Assembly: GCA_012845835.1 (NCBI GenBank)
Contig: JABAKD010000008.1
Coordinates: 8,786,709 to 8,850,708 of the forward strand
From: Undaria pinnatifida
Taxonomy: Eukaryota > Sar > Phaeophyceae > Laminariales > Alariaceae
DNA: 64,000 nucleotides
Direction of reading: 5' to 3'
The first letter of the stretch is position 1. Each line of letters begins with the position of its first letter. Made by a program: the position numbers and the translations under genes. Below, piece after piece: positions 31,451 to 41,778 of this stretch. The notes beneath the pieces were generated by a model, which saw only the letters and a list, made by a program, of their open reading frames with translations, was not told the origin of the DNA and did not search any database.

Positions 31451-31639
31451 CTCGCCACCTGATCCTCATCCGGAGTCCGAGCAAATGGTCATAGGCTGCT
31501 AGAGTATGATATCAAGGCAAGGTCGCCGGAACGACAGTTAACGATGTAGCTGTAAAACAGCGCTTGAGGTTACCGGATGATACCTTCCGGAATCGTTACA
31601 GCACTGTTCGCTGGGATTGTCCGACCTATCGAGAGTCGC

Positions 31640-31815
31640 CACAACAACAGCACGCTGGGAACGCAGCTAACGCTGGATTGCGAATACAATGGAATTCAAT
31701 TGACGCGATATGTGTAAAAATACGTGAAAATACGTGAAACTTTGGTGAGCTCAAACTGTATTTTTCCCATCCGTCAGAGGATAAAAAAAAAACGGGAGAA
31801 TAATCCTTCGGGAGC
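31640..31815 (+). repeat. Dispersed repeat, partner of 24700-24870
   Basis: The copy carries CTAACGCTGGATTGCG, AAAATACGTGAAACTTTGG and TTTTTCCCATCCGTCAGAGG followed by an A run. It may be part of the copia remnant or an insertion within it. Confidence 0.5.
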
Positions 31816-32249
31816 GGCTCACACTACATCATCCATCTGTTGGGATTGTCTGCGGAGAACGGTTGCTGGAATTGCCGCATCATTGTCGTTTAGGCTGCTA
31901 AGGTCGCTCAACAACAACGGTTATCGGGTCACTGGACAGCATATTCGCTTGGGACTGGACGAATATTATATTTTCGCTTCTGGGAGTGCTGCGCCATCAT
32001 CACTCGGATCGCTAGAGGGGGGATCTGCATCGCCTGAGATCGCACCCAGATAACGGCAAGGTTAACTTTCCTCATAGTATGTGGAACCACACGCCTTCAT
32101 TGTATGAGAGGGTGGAAGGAACGTGGTTCGGCTGCTAGGCTGTTTGTGTAGAACTGGCGCTGAAGTAGCATCAGCATCATACGTCCTCGTTGCACGGAGC
32201 AGACAGAAACGTGGTCACATTAAGCAAGTATTTATTTGTGTTTTGGACC
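31816..32249. other. No gene recognised
   Basis: An open frame at 31724-32053 (+) crosses the preceding repeat and shows no recognised motif. The rest is unremarkable. Confidence 0.35.
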
Positions 32250-32495
32250 TGTAATCAAAATCACTTCTTCTCGTTAATCCCGTCTCCTCTTCGAGACGGC
32301 CGGTACTCAACACACAATTGCCCTTGGACGTCATTGTCTTTACCAGCTCTGCGGAGCTTGCAGCTAGTACAACCAGTCGGGTGATCTCCACTGAAGTTCC
32401 TGCCTCTGCTGGTCGACTGTCTGACGTAACGCAGCAACGGTGTTACGACACACATGATGGGTACATCCCCAACAGGTTTTGAGCCTCGATTGCGC
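32250..32495 (+). mobile_element. Second degraded copia LTR end and primer site
   Basis: The segment aligns to 30150-30400: GTACTCAACACACAATT, TTTACCAGCTCTGCGGAGCTTGCA, CACATGATGGGTAC, then CCAACAGGTTTTGAGCCTCG, a one-base variant of the GGTTATGAGCC primer site. The sequence after it differs from the first copy, so the two are separate insertions or rearranged. Confidence 0.55.
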
Positions 32496-32721
32496 AAGCA
32501 CTGCAGGCAAATAGACCAGATGTCATTAGTTGCATCTTGCATTGTTCGTATTCCGTTCTCCTCCTTCACGGGTGGCCGGAGCACCCCCACTGCCGAAAAG
32601 TCCCGACAAGCCAAACAAACAAAACGTCATGGATCAAGGTCCTGAATAGAAACTCTGCTGCTATCGAACGTTCACTACAACCTGCAGTGTGTTGTAAGCA
32701 TCGTGGTCAAAGCTACGATCA

Positions 32722-32885
32722 AAATATTTATCGAGACAACTTGCCCAAACAAACCAATACAAAACAGGAGCCCTCCCTGGACCCAACGAACCTCTCCCAT
32801 TCTAAATATTTATCGAGACAGCTTGCCCAAACAAACCAATACAAAACAGGAGCCCTCGCTGGACCCAACGAACCTCTCCCATTCT
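32722..32885. repeat. Tandem duplication of 82 bp
   Basis: Two adjacent copies start AAATATTTATCGAGACARCTTG and end CCAACGAACCTCTCCCATTCT, with only two or three differences. Eighty-two is not a multiple of three, so a reading frame would not pass through intact. A minus-strand frame to the right (32900-33079) looks mildly protein-like but is not supported by splice sites. Confidence 0.85.
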
Positions 32886-33299
32886 ACACGCGCTCCTCTT
32901 GTTCCTTGCAGCACGTACACTAGCGGCACTACGATAAATTTCTTATCAGAAATCCTAGCGTAAACACACGCCGCACACCGCTCAACATCACCAGAACGTG
33001 CAAATATCAGCCCGGCGTCCGCAGTCCTACCCAGGACGTGCAGGAGGACGACGCTCCCCCCGTGCCCAGAAAACAACATGACGATGATGCAGCCATCTGG
33101 TGAAGACTGGGGGCGAGAAGGAAGAACTGGGTCGGCAACTGTGGGAGCAGCATATCCAGCGTAGCACTACGGCCACGGAAATGAAACAAAACCGATTGCC
33201 CGCCCAAACGAGAAATAAACGGAGGAAAAATAAACTGACCGGCGAACGCCAAAATGATAATAGAGTGTCTAACAAGAAAACCAACGTAACCCCGACCAC

Positions 33300-33940
33300 A
33301 CAAAACACGCGGTTTACAACTTACCCCGTAGCCTCAATCACACCGACCCACACTCGGATATGGCCCCAGATTAATCGCGGAATTACGGCAATGACCCTCA
33401 CCTCAATCACAGAAACCAAAATTACACGTGCGAACGGCACTAGATTGGTCGCAATGTACGCAACACCCCGTATCCTCAATAGCCACAGGCCAACGATCGG
33501 TTGAGGCACTACATAAATCGCGCGGTTTACACGATAACCCCTAACCTCAAACACCAAGACCAAACAAACACCCCGGTAAGGCGCTAGCTTAAACGCGCGG
33601 ATCACACGATACCCCCTTGCCTCTATCAACATAGACCCATCCAACACCCGGGCACGGCGCTAGATTAATCGCGCGATTTACGCGATACCCCATATACAAC
33701 CACACTCACCACAGACCAGACCAACAGCCGGGCACAGTGGCATATTAAAAGCGCGATTTACAGGATAACCCCTAACCTCAATCACCAGAGACCAAACCAA
33801 TGCCTGGGCACGGCGCTAGATTAATCGCGCGACTTACACCATTGTCTTATGCAACCACAGTAACCACGGACAAAACCAACAACCGGGTACGGCGCTAGAT
33901 TAATGGCGCGACTAAACGATACCCGTTGACTAGGCTCAAT
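33300..33940 (+). repeat. Tandem array 1, ~80 bp unit
   Basis: Units carry GGGCACGGCGCTAGATTAATCGCGCGATTTACACGATACCCC followed by a variable CTAACCTCAATCACA.A.ACCAA.CCAACACCCG. About seven to eight diverged units are seen. Array 2 of the same unit lies at 34600-34985. Confidence 0.8.
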
Positions 33941-33967
33941 GAAACAGACCAGATTTAAAAAAAACAC

Positions 33968-34231
33968 TCACTACAAAAACACTCCTACAAAAAGAGACGC
34001 TACTACAAAAAAACACCCCAAGCAAAACACACTCAGACTGGACCATCCAGAATACACAAGCAACACATATATAAACTTAGCTGCTGTCGCTTCGTCCTGG
34101 ACCCAGGCCAGATCTTCGTCTTGGCCTTCTCCAACAGGAACACGTTTTTGGGGGGCGGCGTTGGGCATGGAGGTGGTCAGCGATACGCTCACAGGATCAC
34201 CACAGAGACAACTACTCTACTCCACGTAACT
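33968..34231. repeat. Segmental duplication, left copy (offset 1106 bp)
   Basis: The segment recurs at 35074-35337 with only a handful of differences, from ACAAAAAGAGACGCTACTAC to CTACTCTACTCCACGTAACTGCC. Both copies follow the tandem arrays, so array plus unique segment was probably duplicated together. Confidence 0.85.
34079..34192 (-). CDS. Candidate exon, downstream duplicate
   Basis: The minus-strand frame encodes VSLTTSMPNAAPQ, VPVGEGQDEDLAWVQDEATAA with coding-like codon use. Relative to the copy at 35185-35298, the changes I can see are two replacements (K-R for N-H) and silent changes, which suggests it was under coding constraint. Exact splice sites are not resolved. It could be a spare copy of one exon after the 1.1 kb duplication, perhaps non-functional. 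Confidence 0.35.
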
Positions 34232-34293
34232 GCCCAACAAAAGCAACACACAAAAAAGCGAGCTAGATAGCTGCCTAGTATAGGCATTAGCAC

Positions 34294-34560
34294 GTGCACT
34301 TATCTATAGAGCGGCGAGAGTCCCTCCCGACCGGGAAGAACAGGGCGGCGACGACACCCCCAGCCCCAGGAAGAACAAGACGAGGACGGAGCCACCTGGC
34401 CAAGGGAACACAGAGGGCGGGGGGGCGGGGGCGGGGGAGGGGGGCGGGGGCGGCGGGGGCGAGCAAGCCCTATGTGGCAGTACGGCTACGGAGAGAAAAA
34501 AAAGAAAGGGCTTGCCCGCCCCACCTAGCCATAGGGGGAGGAAGGTTAGATTGACGGACA
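34294..34560. other. G-rich low-complexity stretch
   Basis: The stretch contains GGGCGGGGGCGGGGGAGGGGGGCGGGGGCGG around 34415-34460. Frames across it are compositional. It separates array 1 and its unique segment from array 2. Confidence 0.6.
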
Positions 34561-34599
34561 GCCGCACGCCAGGAGGGGAATAGTCTCCCCCCCAAAAAA

Positions 34600-34985
34600 T
34601 CCTCCCTTACCTCAATCACAGAAACCAACACCTCGGGCACGGCGCTAGATTAACGGCGCGATTTACACGATACCCCCTTTGAACCTCAGTCACAGAAACC
34701 AACACGTGGGTACGACGCTAGATTAACCGCGCGATTTACACGATACCCGCTTTGAACCTCAATCACACAAACCCATCCAACACGTGGGTACGGCACTAGA
34801 TTAATCGCGTGATTTACACGATACCCCCGAGATAGCCTCAATAACACAAACCCAACCAACACGTGGGTACGGCACTAGATTTCACGTGCAGATTATACGA
34901 TACCCCTTAAATAGCCTCAATCACACAGATCGGAACAACGCCCGGGTACGGCACTAGATTTCAGGTGCAGATTAAGTAATACCCC
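34600..34985 (+). repeat. Tandem array 2, ~80 bp unit
   Basis: The unit is the same as in array 1 (CGGGYACGGCRCTAGATTAA.CGCG.GATTTACACGATACCCCC then CCTCAATCACA.AAACC). About five units are seen. The last ones are altered (TTCACGTGCAGATTA in place of TAATCGCGCGATTTA). Confidence 0.8.
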
Positions 34986-35073
34986 CAGCACTCAAAACCA
35001 ACACTCTCCTACAAAAAAGAAAAGAAGAGAAAAGAAAATCACTCAGAAGAACACGCCTACAAAAAAAAAACAC

Positions 35074-35337
35074 TCGCTCCAAAAACACTCCTGCAAAAAG
35101 AGACGCTACTACAAAAAAACACCCCAAGCAAAACACACTCAGACTGGACCATCCAGAATACACAAGCAACACATATATAAACTTAGCTGCTGTCGCTTCG
35201 TCCTGAACCCAGGCCAGATCTTCGTCTTGGCCTTCTCCAACAGGAACATGATTTTGGGGGGCGGCGTTGGGCATGGAGGTGGTCAGCGACACGCTCACAG
35301 GATCACCACAGAGACAACTACTCTACTCCACGTAACT
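35074..35337. repeat. Segmental duplication, right copy
   Basis: Partner of 33968-34231 at an offset of 1106 bp. The internal differences I saw include ACACGTTTTT versus ACATGATTTT and CCTGG versus CCTGA. Confidence 0.85.
35185..35298 (-). CDS. Candidate exon of an unidentified minus-strand gene
   Basis: The frame encodes VSLTTSMPNAAPQ, then NHVPVGEGQDEDLAWVQDEATAA. A likely acceptor CCTGTGAG|CG lies just upstream on the minus strand, after TTGTCTCTGTGGTGATC. The frame at 35323-35547 lies upstream on the same strand and may be the first exon, but I could not fix a phase-compatible donor. Confidence 0.35.
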
Positions 35338-35547
35338 GCCTAACAAAAAACAGCAAAGCCTCTTCGACAGATTGGTTGGACGCGGAATGTGCACGGTGAC
35401 GCGGGCCTCGTTTTGCCCGCATCGTTGTTTTTCTCCTGTCAAAATTGAGAGAGAAATCGCATTTTCCGCTTGACTTAGTTTCACGGTTTGATTTTTGCCT
35501 TGTCTTTGGCGAGTCAGCACTGACGACGATGAAGAGACCTCGGTCAT
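35323..35547 (-). CDS. Candidate first exon, unidentified
   Basis: ATG at 35547 opens a 74-codon frame: serine-rich start (TEVSSSSSVLTRQRQG), then KLSQAENAISLSILTGEKQ and EARVTVHIPRPTNLSK. Codon use looks coding. The frame stops at TAG in the border of the duplicated segment, so splicing into 35185-35298 is plausible. No known domain. Confidence 0.35.
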   Translation of the reverse strand: MTEVSSSSSVLTRQRQGKNQTVKLSQAENAISLSILTGEKQRCGQNEARVTVHIPRPTNLSKRLCCFLLGSYVE

Positions 35548-35967
35548 GGTTCAGACTACCACCTTTACCACCGTACCTCGTCCGTTATATTAAACACTAG
35601 CATTTTTATTAATGATTTTGTCTTTCGACACGCTGTTTAGGACGATCTTCAGCCTTGACCACTCATAACATTCCCAAAACAATAAAGCACGATAAATGTT
35701 AGTAAAGCGACGGAAACAAAATGAAAATTTTGCAATAAATCTAACTCCCTTCGATGCCTGCTCCTCGGTTAGGTTTTATCTAGAGTACCCCATTTCTTGG
35801 GCTTTTCCCCTCCTTCTCAATACGTGGTTTTTCCGTTTTATTGGTAGATCCTAATGAACCCTTATGTTTCCCACCCGACAATGTTCCGCAAGAGCTTCTT
35901 CAACGTCGCCCGCTCCTAAGCATTCCCAGTAAGTATAACAAACCAACGGCAACCCATACTCCCGAGC
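35548..35967. other. No feature recognised
   Basis: This AT-rich intergenic sequence would be the upstream region of the candidate minus-strand gene and the left flank of the copia insertion. Nothing else was seen. Confidence 0.4.
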
Positions 35968-35972
35968 ATTTT
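35968..35972. repeat. Target-site duplication of the copia element, left
   Basis: ATTTT directly precedes the TGTCA start of the LTR. The same five bases follow the other LTR at 41774-41778. A 5-bp duplication is standard for copia integration. Confidence 0.8.
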
Positions 35973-36409
35973 TGTCATGATAATTTGTGATACCCTGGCA
36001 CGGTGGTTTGAGAGGCTGTGCCGTCGACGTAGTCGAGGTGATGGCACGGTGCGAGATGACAGCCTGGAACATGAAGTGCTTCCGAGATGTAGAGAAGATT
36101 TGAATAGTACAACGGTGGCGCTTAATTTGGCCAATACACACAGATATAAACCGCAGAGTTGCAGGAGCCCAGACGACGGCTGCTTGCCAGAGATGACCAG
36201 GTGACAGCTATGATCCGGAAAGATCTACAAGAGAGAGCCACACGAGAGAGTTAGCTACCTGGATATCAAGCGGAGAATCCTACCGAAGTAATTCCTCCGC
36301 ACACATACGTACATTACACTCGAGCCGACACATATGAGGTCTACGATACACGAGAGCAGTGCTACTGAACATTGACTCATAATGGCTATGTGCTAACATT
36401 TCTATAACA
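35973..36409 (-). repeat. Copia 3' LTR
   Basis: The plus strand starts TGTCATGATAATTTGTGATACCC and ends ACATTTCTATAACA, i.e. TG...CA termini. It matches 41339-41773 along its whole length. Insertions and deletions include AGGC after GGTTTGAG and GT in CCAGGTGACAGC, absent from the other LTR. Confidence 0.9.
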
Positions 36410-36424
36410 CTCCCCCTCAATGGA
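36410..36424 (-). other. Polypurine tract of the copia element
   Basis: On the minus strand ATTGAGGGGGAG lies directly before the 3' LTR start TGTTATAG. This is where plus-strand DNA synthesis is primed in LTR elements. Confidence 0.75.
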
Positions 36425-36718
36425 AGTTGCTCTAACTCGTACCAAACTAATGATGAGTAATTCAAGCAAGTATTTTCGTTTCATGCGTTTCAACCACTAA
36501 AAGTACCACGTGATGTTTCAGTCCCATACGTGCAACAATACGTTCATGCGCTTGCTAAAGAGTACCTGCTACTGCACAAACCAGACTACCATGACTTCCA
36601 ATCCTACATGGCTCGTTCAACCAGTGATGGTGCGAGGCCGAATGTCGATTACAGAAAGAGCAAGTTGATTCGCACAAACCGAACAGATTCAAAACAAACA
36701 CACAAACATATAACACGA

Positions 36719-38593
36719 CTAATTGAACTGGCTGTTGATGATGAACTGGTTGTTGGTGAAGTCGTTCACGTTGAAGTTGCTGATGATGTCCAGCAGGTTC
36801 CTGAAGCGATGCTTGTTCAGGTGCTTTGTGCCGATGTCGGCAGGGTTGATGTCGGTCGGGATGTAGTAGATGGAGATCCTTCCCTCCGACACGAGCTCTC
36901 GGATGAAGAAGAAGCGCAGCGCGATGTACTTCGTCCTCGAGCTGAAGGAGCGGTTTCCCAGCGCGTGCAGCGTCGCTGTGTTGTCGCAGTGCAACGGCAC
37001 GTTCGCGAAGTCCTTGCCGAACCCTGGCTCAGTCAGCATGTTCGAGCAGAACACTGCTTCCTTCATCGCCAAAGCCGACGCGACCAACTCCGCCTCCGTG
37101 GTCGACATGGCAGTCAGACCTTGTAGCCCCGACTTGAAGCCAATCGGCGCATTGCACAGCATCGACAAGTAGCATGAGGTGGACTTTCCGTTGTCCGGAT
37201 TGTTGGCCCGGTTGGAGTCCGAAAAGACTGCAAGCTTGAAGCCTACCCTCTTGTACGTAATGCTGAAGTCGGTTGTCCCCGCGAGGTAGCGAAAAGTGTG
37301 CTTTGCTGCCACCATGTGGATCATGCTGGGTTTCGCCATCGGGCGAGCCACTTGATCAACGGCATACATGATGTCGTACCTTAACACTTGGGAAACATAC
37401 ATCAGGCACCCCACGATGCCCTGGTAGCGCTTCTTTTCTTCCTCATCCAGCAGAGTCTCGTCAGGCTGCTGGTTGGAGAGTTCGGGACCGTACCCCAGCG
37501 TGTTGGTCGGCTTGCATTCCGACATTCCGAACCTCTCCAGGATGGACTTGGAGTAAGCCTTTTGAGAGATCGTGAGAGTGCCACGCTTAAGGTCTCGCTG
37601 TATCTCCATGCCCAAGACGAGCGACACCGCTCCCATGTCGGTCATCTTGAAACGCTGCTTCAACTTCTCTTTCACCATCGCCATGGCATCAGAGTTGTTG
37701 CTGGCCAGAAGGAGATCGTCCACGTAGAGGGTCAAGTAAATCCGAATACCGTCGTGATCGCACAAGTAGACACACGTGTCGGACTGAAGCGGAACGAAGC
37801 CGATCTCGACAAGGGCGGGATCGATGGTGTTGAACCAGTTCCCGGGGCTTTGGATCAGCCCGTAGAGGCTCTTCTCTAGTTGCATCACTAGCTCACCTCC
37901 ATCCTTGTCCTTGACCTCGAAGCCAGGCGGCTGCTCGACGAACACCAACTCCTGGATATCCGCGTACAGGAAGGCAGTTGAGACGTCCATCTGGTGTAGA
38001 AGCAGACCGAAGTGCACGGCCATGAAGCATATGATCCGCACGCTCTGAATCATGCGCACCGGGGCGTAGATGCTGCCAGAGTCAAGGCCAGGAACTTGGT
38101 TCCAACCTTGAGCCACTACACGAGCCTTGAAGGAGCCGTCTGCCATGCGTTTGAACACCAATTTCGAATTGATTCGCTTCCGTCCAGCGGGAACGGCATA
38201 GCGCGGAACAAGCTTGTAAACTTGACGATCTTTAAGAGTCGCGATCTCGCGTTCTGCTGCTGCGTTCCACTGGGCGGCTTCGGGCGTGGCCCGCGCCTCC
38301 TTGGTTGTCCGTGGAACATTCGGTTGCGTTGTTCCCACAGCGTACGCGTATTCCGTGGAGCCGAATGTGACGTCCCTGTGGGCGACGTCGGAAAACTCCC
38401 TCTTCACGGTAGACGCGTAGGAGTGTTGTGCGCTTTTCCCGAGTGGGCAGGTACTACAGTTCTTAAGGTCGCCGGTGTAGTCGACACCGCTAGCCGGCTT
38501 CTTCCTCAGGACGTCCAAGCTCTTGTGGTTGATGTGTCCCATGCGCCGTTGCCACAGCTCAGCGGACTCCGACTTTAAGACAAGGCCGTCAGG
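36719..38593 (-). pseudogene. Copia Pol remnant: pre-integrase, reverse transcriptase, RNase H
   Basis: The open frame of about 624 codons begins after an in-frame TGA at 38594-38596 and ends at 36719. The GAG-pre-integrase part (MGHINHKSLDVL, CSTCPLGKSAQ) is followed after only ~25 residues by the region upstream of RT, so the DD35E integrase core is missing. RT motifs are intact: HQMDVSTAFLYADIQE, QPPGFE and the catalytic YVDD. RNase H keeps FSDSN, STTEAELV and CDNTA, but the usual R-T-K-H-I-D box reads R-T-K-Y-I-A, so a late catalytic residue may be lost. Without integrase the element could not re-insert by itself. Confidence 0.85.
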
Positions 38594-39475
38594 GGCTCAC
38601 CCGAGGACCATCTGGCCCCCGTCGCCACCCCTTATTTTCACCTCGATGGAGCGCATGAGTTTTCCGGTCACGTCGTCCACCCCACAGGTTTGCATCGGGA
38701 TAACCACGTCCCCCGACTCCAATCTGGGGTTGGCCGGATGAAACAACGTCGCCACTCCCTTCTGTATTGCCGAGGTCACGGAGAAGAGGTTGGTGCCCAA
38801 GTCCGGCACCAAGACGACGCGAAAGGAGACACGCCGATCATTTCCGTTGTCGTCCGTGACGGCGCCGATAATAGTCCCCGTTGTTACGCCCTTGAGGAGA
38901 TGCTGGTCGGCGGCGACGATCGTGTGAGGGATCTGAAGAGCTTCGACGTCGCACAAGTGGGCCCGCACTCCTGGCGTAAGCGCAGGGTCGAGATAGTTGT
39001 TGGTCGCTTCGCTGTCCACAACCATCCGGATGCACGACCCGTCTGGGCGAAAAGGAGCAAGCGACATCTCCGCAGGAGTCGCCATGAACGCACCGAAAAC
39101 CCCTGAAGGCAAGCGGTGGTCCTGTGCAGGCGACTCTGAGGAGATAGATGAAGATGCCGCCGGAATGGCGGCAGACGCCGCCGGAGGCGTCTGGGAAAAG
39201 GCAGAAGACGAAGTTGCCGCAGCCGGTGGAGCGCGTTGGGCGCTGAGGGAGAACCCGAACGAAGTCGGCTCAGCGGGAGCCTGCGCCGCCGTCGTCGGAG
39301 TCGATTGCGCCAAGTGAGCGCTCCCGATGTTAGGCAGGTTGACCTGACCAGCAGCATGCAGCAGCGCCAGGTTGGCAACCAAGCCTTGGAGCTCCTTCTT
39401 CTTGTTCGCGCGAAGCTCCTGCTGTTTCTGACACTCAGCATCGCTGTGCGTGGTGGTGTTGTGGTAGGAGCATCA
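38594..39475 (-). pseudogene. Copia Gag C-terminus and protease
   Basis: This stretch between two in-frame TGA codons (39473-39475 and 38594-38596) is in the same frame as Pol. It starts with a second Cys/His group (CSYHNTTTHSDAEC), a charged KKKELQGL helix and an Ala/Pro/Ser-rich spacer. The aspartic protease follows: the active site is VVDSEATNNYLD, where the family has D-S-G-A, so Gly is replaced by Glu. The later VVLVPDLGTNLFSV block is typical of copia proteases. Both stops could be simple point changes. Confidence 0.8.
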
Positions 39476-40286
39476 TTTCGGCTGAGCACTTCCCCCACCA
39501 CCGCCGCGCTTGTTCTTCCACTTCTTCTTCCCCGGCTTCGGACGGTTCTTCTGCACTTGTTTGGGGCAGTCACGCTGGAAATGCCCGTACGCCTTGCATC
39601 GATGGCACTGGTTGGATGAGGACGCCGCCATCGCGCCCCCCGGCCCGAGACCACGGACCCCGACGCGTTGCGCGACTGCTGGTCCACGTAGAAGCGGTTG
39701 GCCGTCTCCTGAAGACGGTCAACGGACGTGAATTCCTCACGGTAGTGCATCTCACGGATGAACTTAAACTCTGGGGCCTTTCGTCAGGCCCGAGAGCATA
39801 ATGTCTAGGTAGACCTCCTTGGAGACCTCCTCCCCCAGGCCCTGGAGGCGAATCTTGAGACCCATTCCTTTTGTGAAAAATCGATGGGATCCCCGCCCGC
39901 CAGGTGCCAAAGGCCGAAAAGCTCTCTGCGACACGCACGCCTTTGTGGGTGTGAGCGTCGAAACGCTCGTTGAGGGCCTTCCAGGCCGCCGTTCCATCCG
40001 CCGCCTCTTCTTGAGTAAGAGCGGTGGCGTGCACAGACCCGGAGGTGACAAAGAAGAAGAGGGAGAACAGGCGACTGTTAGCCTGGTCCCACTTGGCCCT
40101 ATCTCCCTCGTCCGGCTCAGGTTCCGCAGGGCTGTCAGCCCCGGCTAGGATGGGCTTAAGATCCGGCGCGAAGAGGTTGACTGCGTTCCGGAGTTTTGTC
40201 TTCCACACGCGAAAACCCTGCTGCCCCGAGATGGTCCCAACGGCGTCCAGCATGCGGTGGAGCCCGGAACTCGATGATTCCGCCAT
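39476..40286 (-). pseudogene. Copia Gag, frameshifted
   Basis: The ATG at 40286 opens a frame with FRVWKTKLRNAVNLFAP and WKALNERFDAHTHKG, resembling the UBN2-type Gag domain. It then shifts near 39900 (GMGLKIRLQGLGEEV, EVYLDIMLSGL), near 39770 (MHYREEFTSVDRLQETANRF) and near 39640. A perfect zinc knuckle CHRCKAYGHFQRDC is at 39567-39607. Three shifts and the TGA at 39473 make it non-functional. Confidence 0.8.
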
Positions 40287-41327
40287 CGCTGAAAGCCAGG
40301 GTTACACTCCCGGGCGCGGTCAGGTTTTCGGCACACGTACGACGCCCCGAGAGCCTGAAAAGGGTCGGCGCGCCTAAGAAGGATACGGTGCAATGCTACA
40401 CAGGGGTAGGCTTCGTTCAGGTCGCAGCTCCGTAGCTCACGACCCACGTCCGGCGTTAGCTATCCAGCGTCCGCCCAGACCACTGCGCCTCGTCGAGCAC
40501 AGCTTATGACCAACCACAGATGGCGAAACTGCAGTGTTGAGACGACGGAGTAGCCAGCTCCGGCCTCGTTCTGCAGGTACACGGGTCAGATGCACTGCTG
40601 AGACTTGCTACGCGTCTTGCAGCGTAGACGTTTGGCTGCTGCACGGATGCAAACAGGCCTGGTCAGATCCTCAGCCTACACACGCACCGATCGAAAAAAC
40701 AGCACGAGGAAGATATCTTGGACAGACCTACCTCGCGTATACCACAACGCGCAGGTATACCTCGCGTATACTACAACGCGCAGGCAAATTTACGTGAGCG
40801 GATCACGTAGGTGTAGCGGCAGCAGCAGGCGGCTACCAGCAAACAGTCGCATCCTCAGCCTACACACGCTACTAAGCCGGCAACTCGGTACGTGGGAGAT
40901 ATCTTGGATAGACTACGCCTCGCAAGAGAACCACGCGCAGGTGATTTCGGTTGCCAGTTACAGACACAAAGAACACCGAGAACGGTGCGCCGCGCGCAGA
41001 ACAAACAACCCACACAACCCTATTCGACGACCGAAATCAACGCCTAGAAGTTGTGCTCCCGAATGCTTTACACAAACAGTAGCATACCAAAGGTGCAGCC
41101 GAGAGCCCAGGTGATCAGTCCGGGCCCAGTAAGCAAGCGGGTCGACTCAGTGTGGCCCCAGCAGAAAGCAGACTCCGGCAGTAACTCCCCGCGGAAAAAT
41201 ATTCAAAAATATCAAAATCCTGAAGGGTCCGAAAATTTCCAAATCCTGGAGAACGGGTGTGCTCTCCACAGCACTCGGCGACAGCAGTAAACGCGCAGTC
41301 GCCGCAGGCCCCCACTCACACACACGA
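40287..41327 (-). other. Long 5' leader of the copia element
   Basis: About 1.04 kb lie between the primer site and the Gag ATG with no long open frame. A short tandem duplication (ACCTCGCGTATACYACAACGCGCAGG) occurs at about 40728-40785. Untranslated leaders of this length are unusual for copia elements, where Gag usually starts soon after the primer site; a lost upstream ORF is possible. Confidence 0.55.
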
Positions 41328-41338
41328 GGCTCATAACC
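41328..41338 (-). other. Copia primer-binding site (Met-tRNA anticodon-arm type)
   Basis: Minus-strand GGTTATGAGCC begins at the first base after the 5' LTR. Its complement, GGCTCATAACC, contains the CAT anticodon and matches the anticodon arm of a methionine tRNA rather than its 3' end. Drosophila copia is known to use a 5' half of initiator Met-tRNA in this way. Confidence 0.7.
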
Positions 41339-41773
41339 TGTCATTGATAATGTGTGATACCCTGGCACGGTGGTTTGAGCTGTGCCGTCGACGTTAGTCG
41401 AGGTGATGGCACGGTGCGAGATGACAGCCTGGAACATGAAGTGCTTCCGAGATGTAGAGAAGATGTTGAATAGTACAACGGTGGCGCTTAATTTGGCCAA
41501 TACACACAGATATAAACCGCAGAGTTGCAGGAGCCCAGACGACGGCTGCTTGCCAGAGATGACCAGGACAGCTATGATCCGGAAAGATCTACAAGAGAGA
41601 GCCACACGAGAGAGTGAGCTACTTGGATATCAAGCGGAGAATCCTACCGAAGTAATTCCTCCGCACACATACGTACGTTACACTCGAGCCGACACATATG
41701 AGATCTACGATACACAAAAGCAGTGCTACTGAACATTGACTCATAATGGCTATGTGATAACATTTCCATAACA
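41339..41773 (-). repeat. Copia 5' LTR
   Basis: The plus strand runs from TGTCATTGATAATGTG to ACATTTCCATAACA, 435 bp. It is followed by the ATTTT target duplication (41774-41778). Confidence 0.9.
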
Positions 41774-41778
41774 ATTTT

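Larger units (their letters stand above)
35973..41773 (-). mobile_element. Ty1/copia LTR retrotransposon, full span, inactive
   Basis: Two ~436 bp LTRs (35973-36409 and 41339-41773) flank the sequence. It has a Met-tRNA-type primer site next to the right LTR, a purine tract next to the left one, and Gag-protease-(integrase)-RT-RNase H in copia order on the minus strand. A 5-bp target duplication brackets it. Defects are frameshifts in Gag, two in-frame TGA codons, a changed protease active-site residue and absence of the integrase core. By eye the LTRs differ at about 15-20 positions, so insertion is old but not ancient. Confidence 0.9.
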
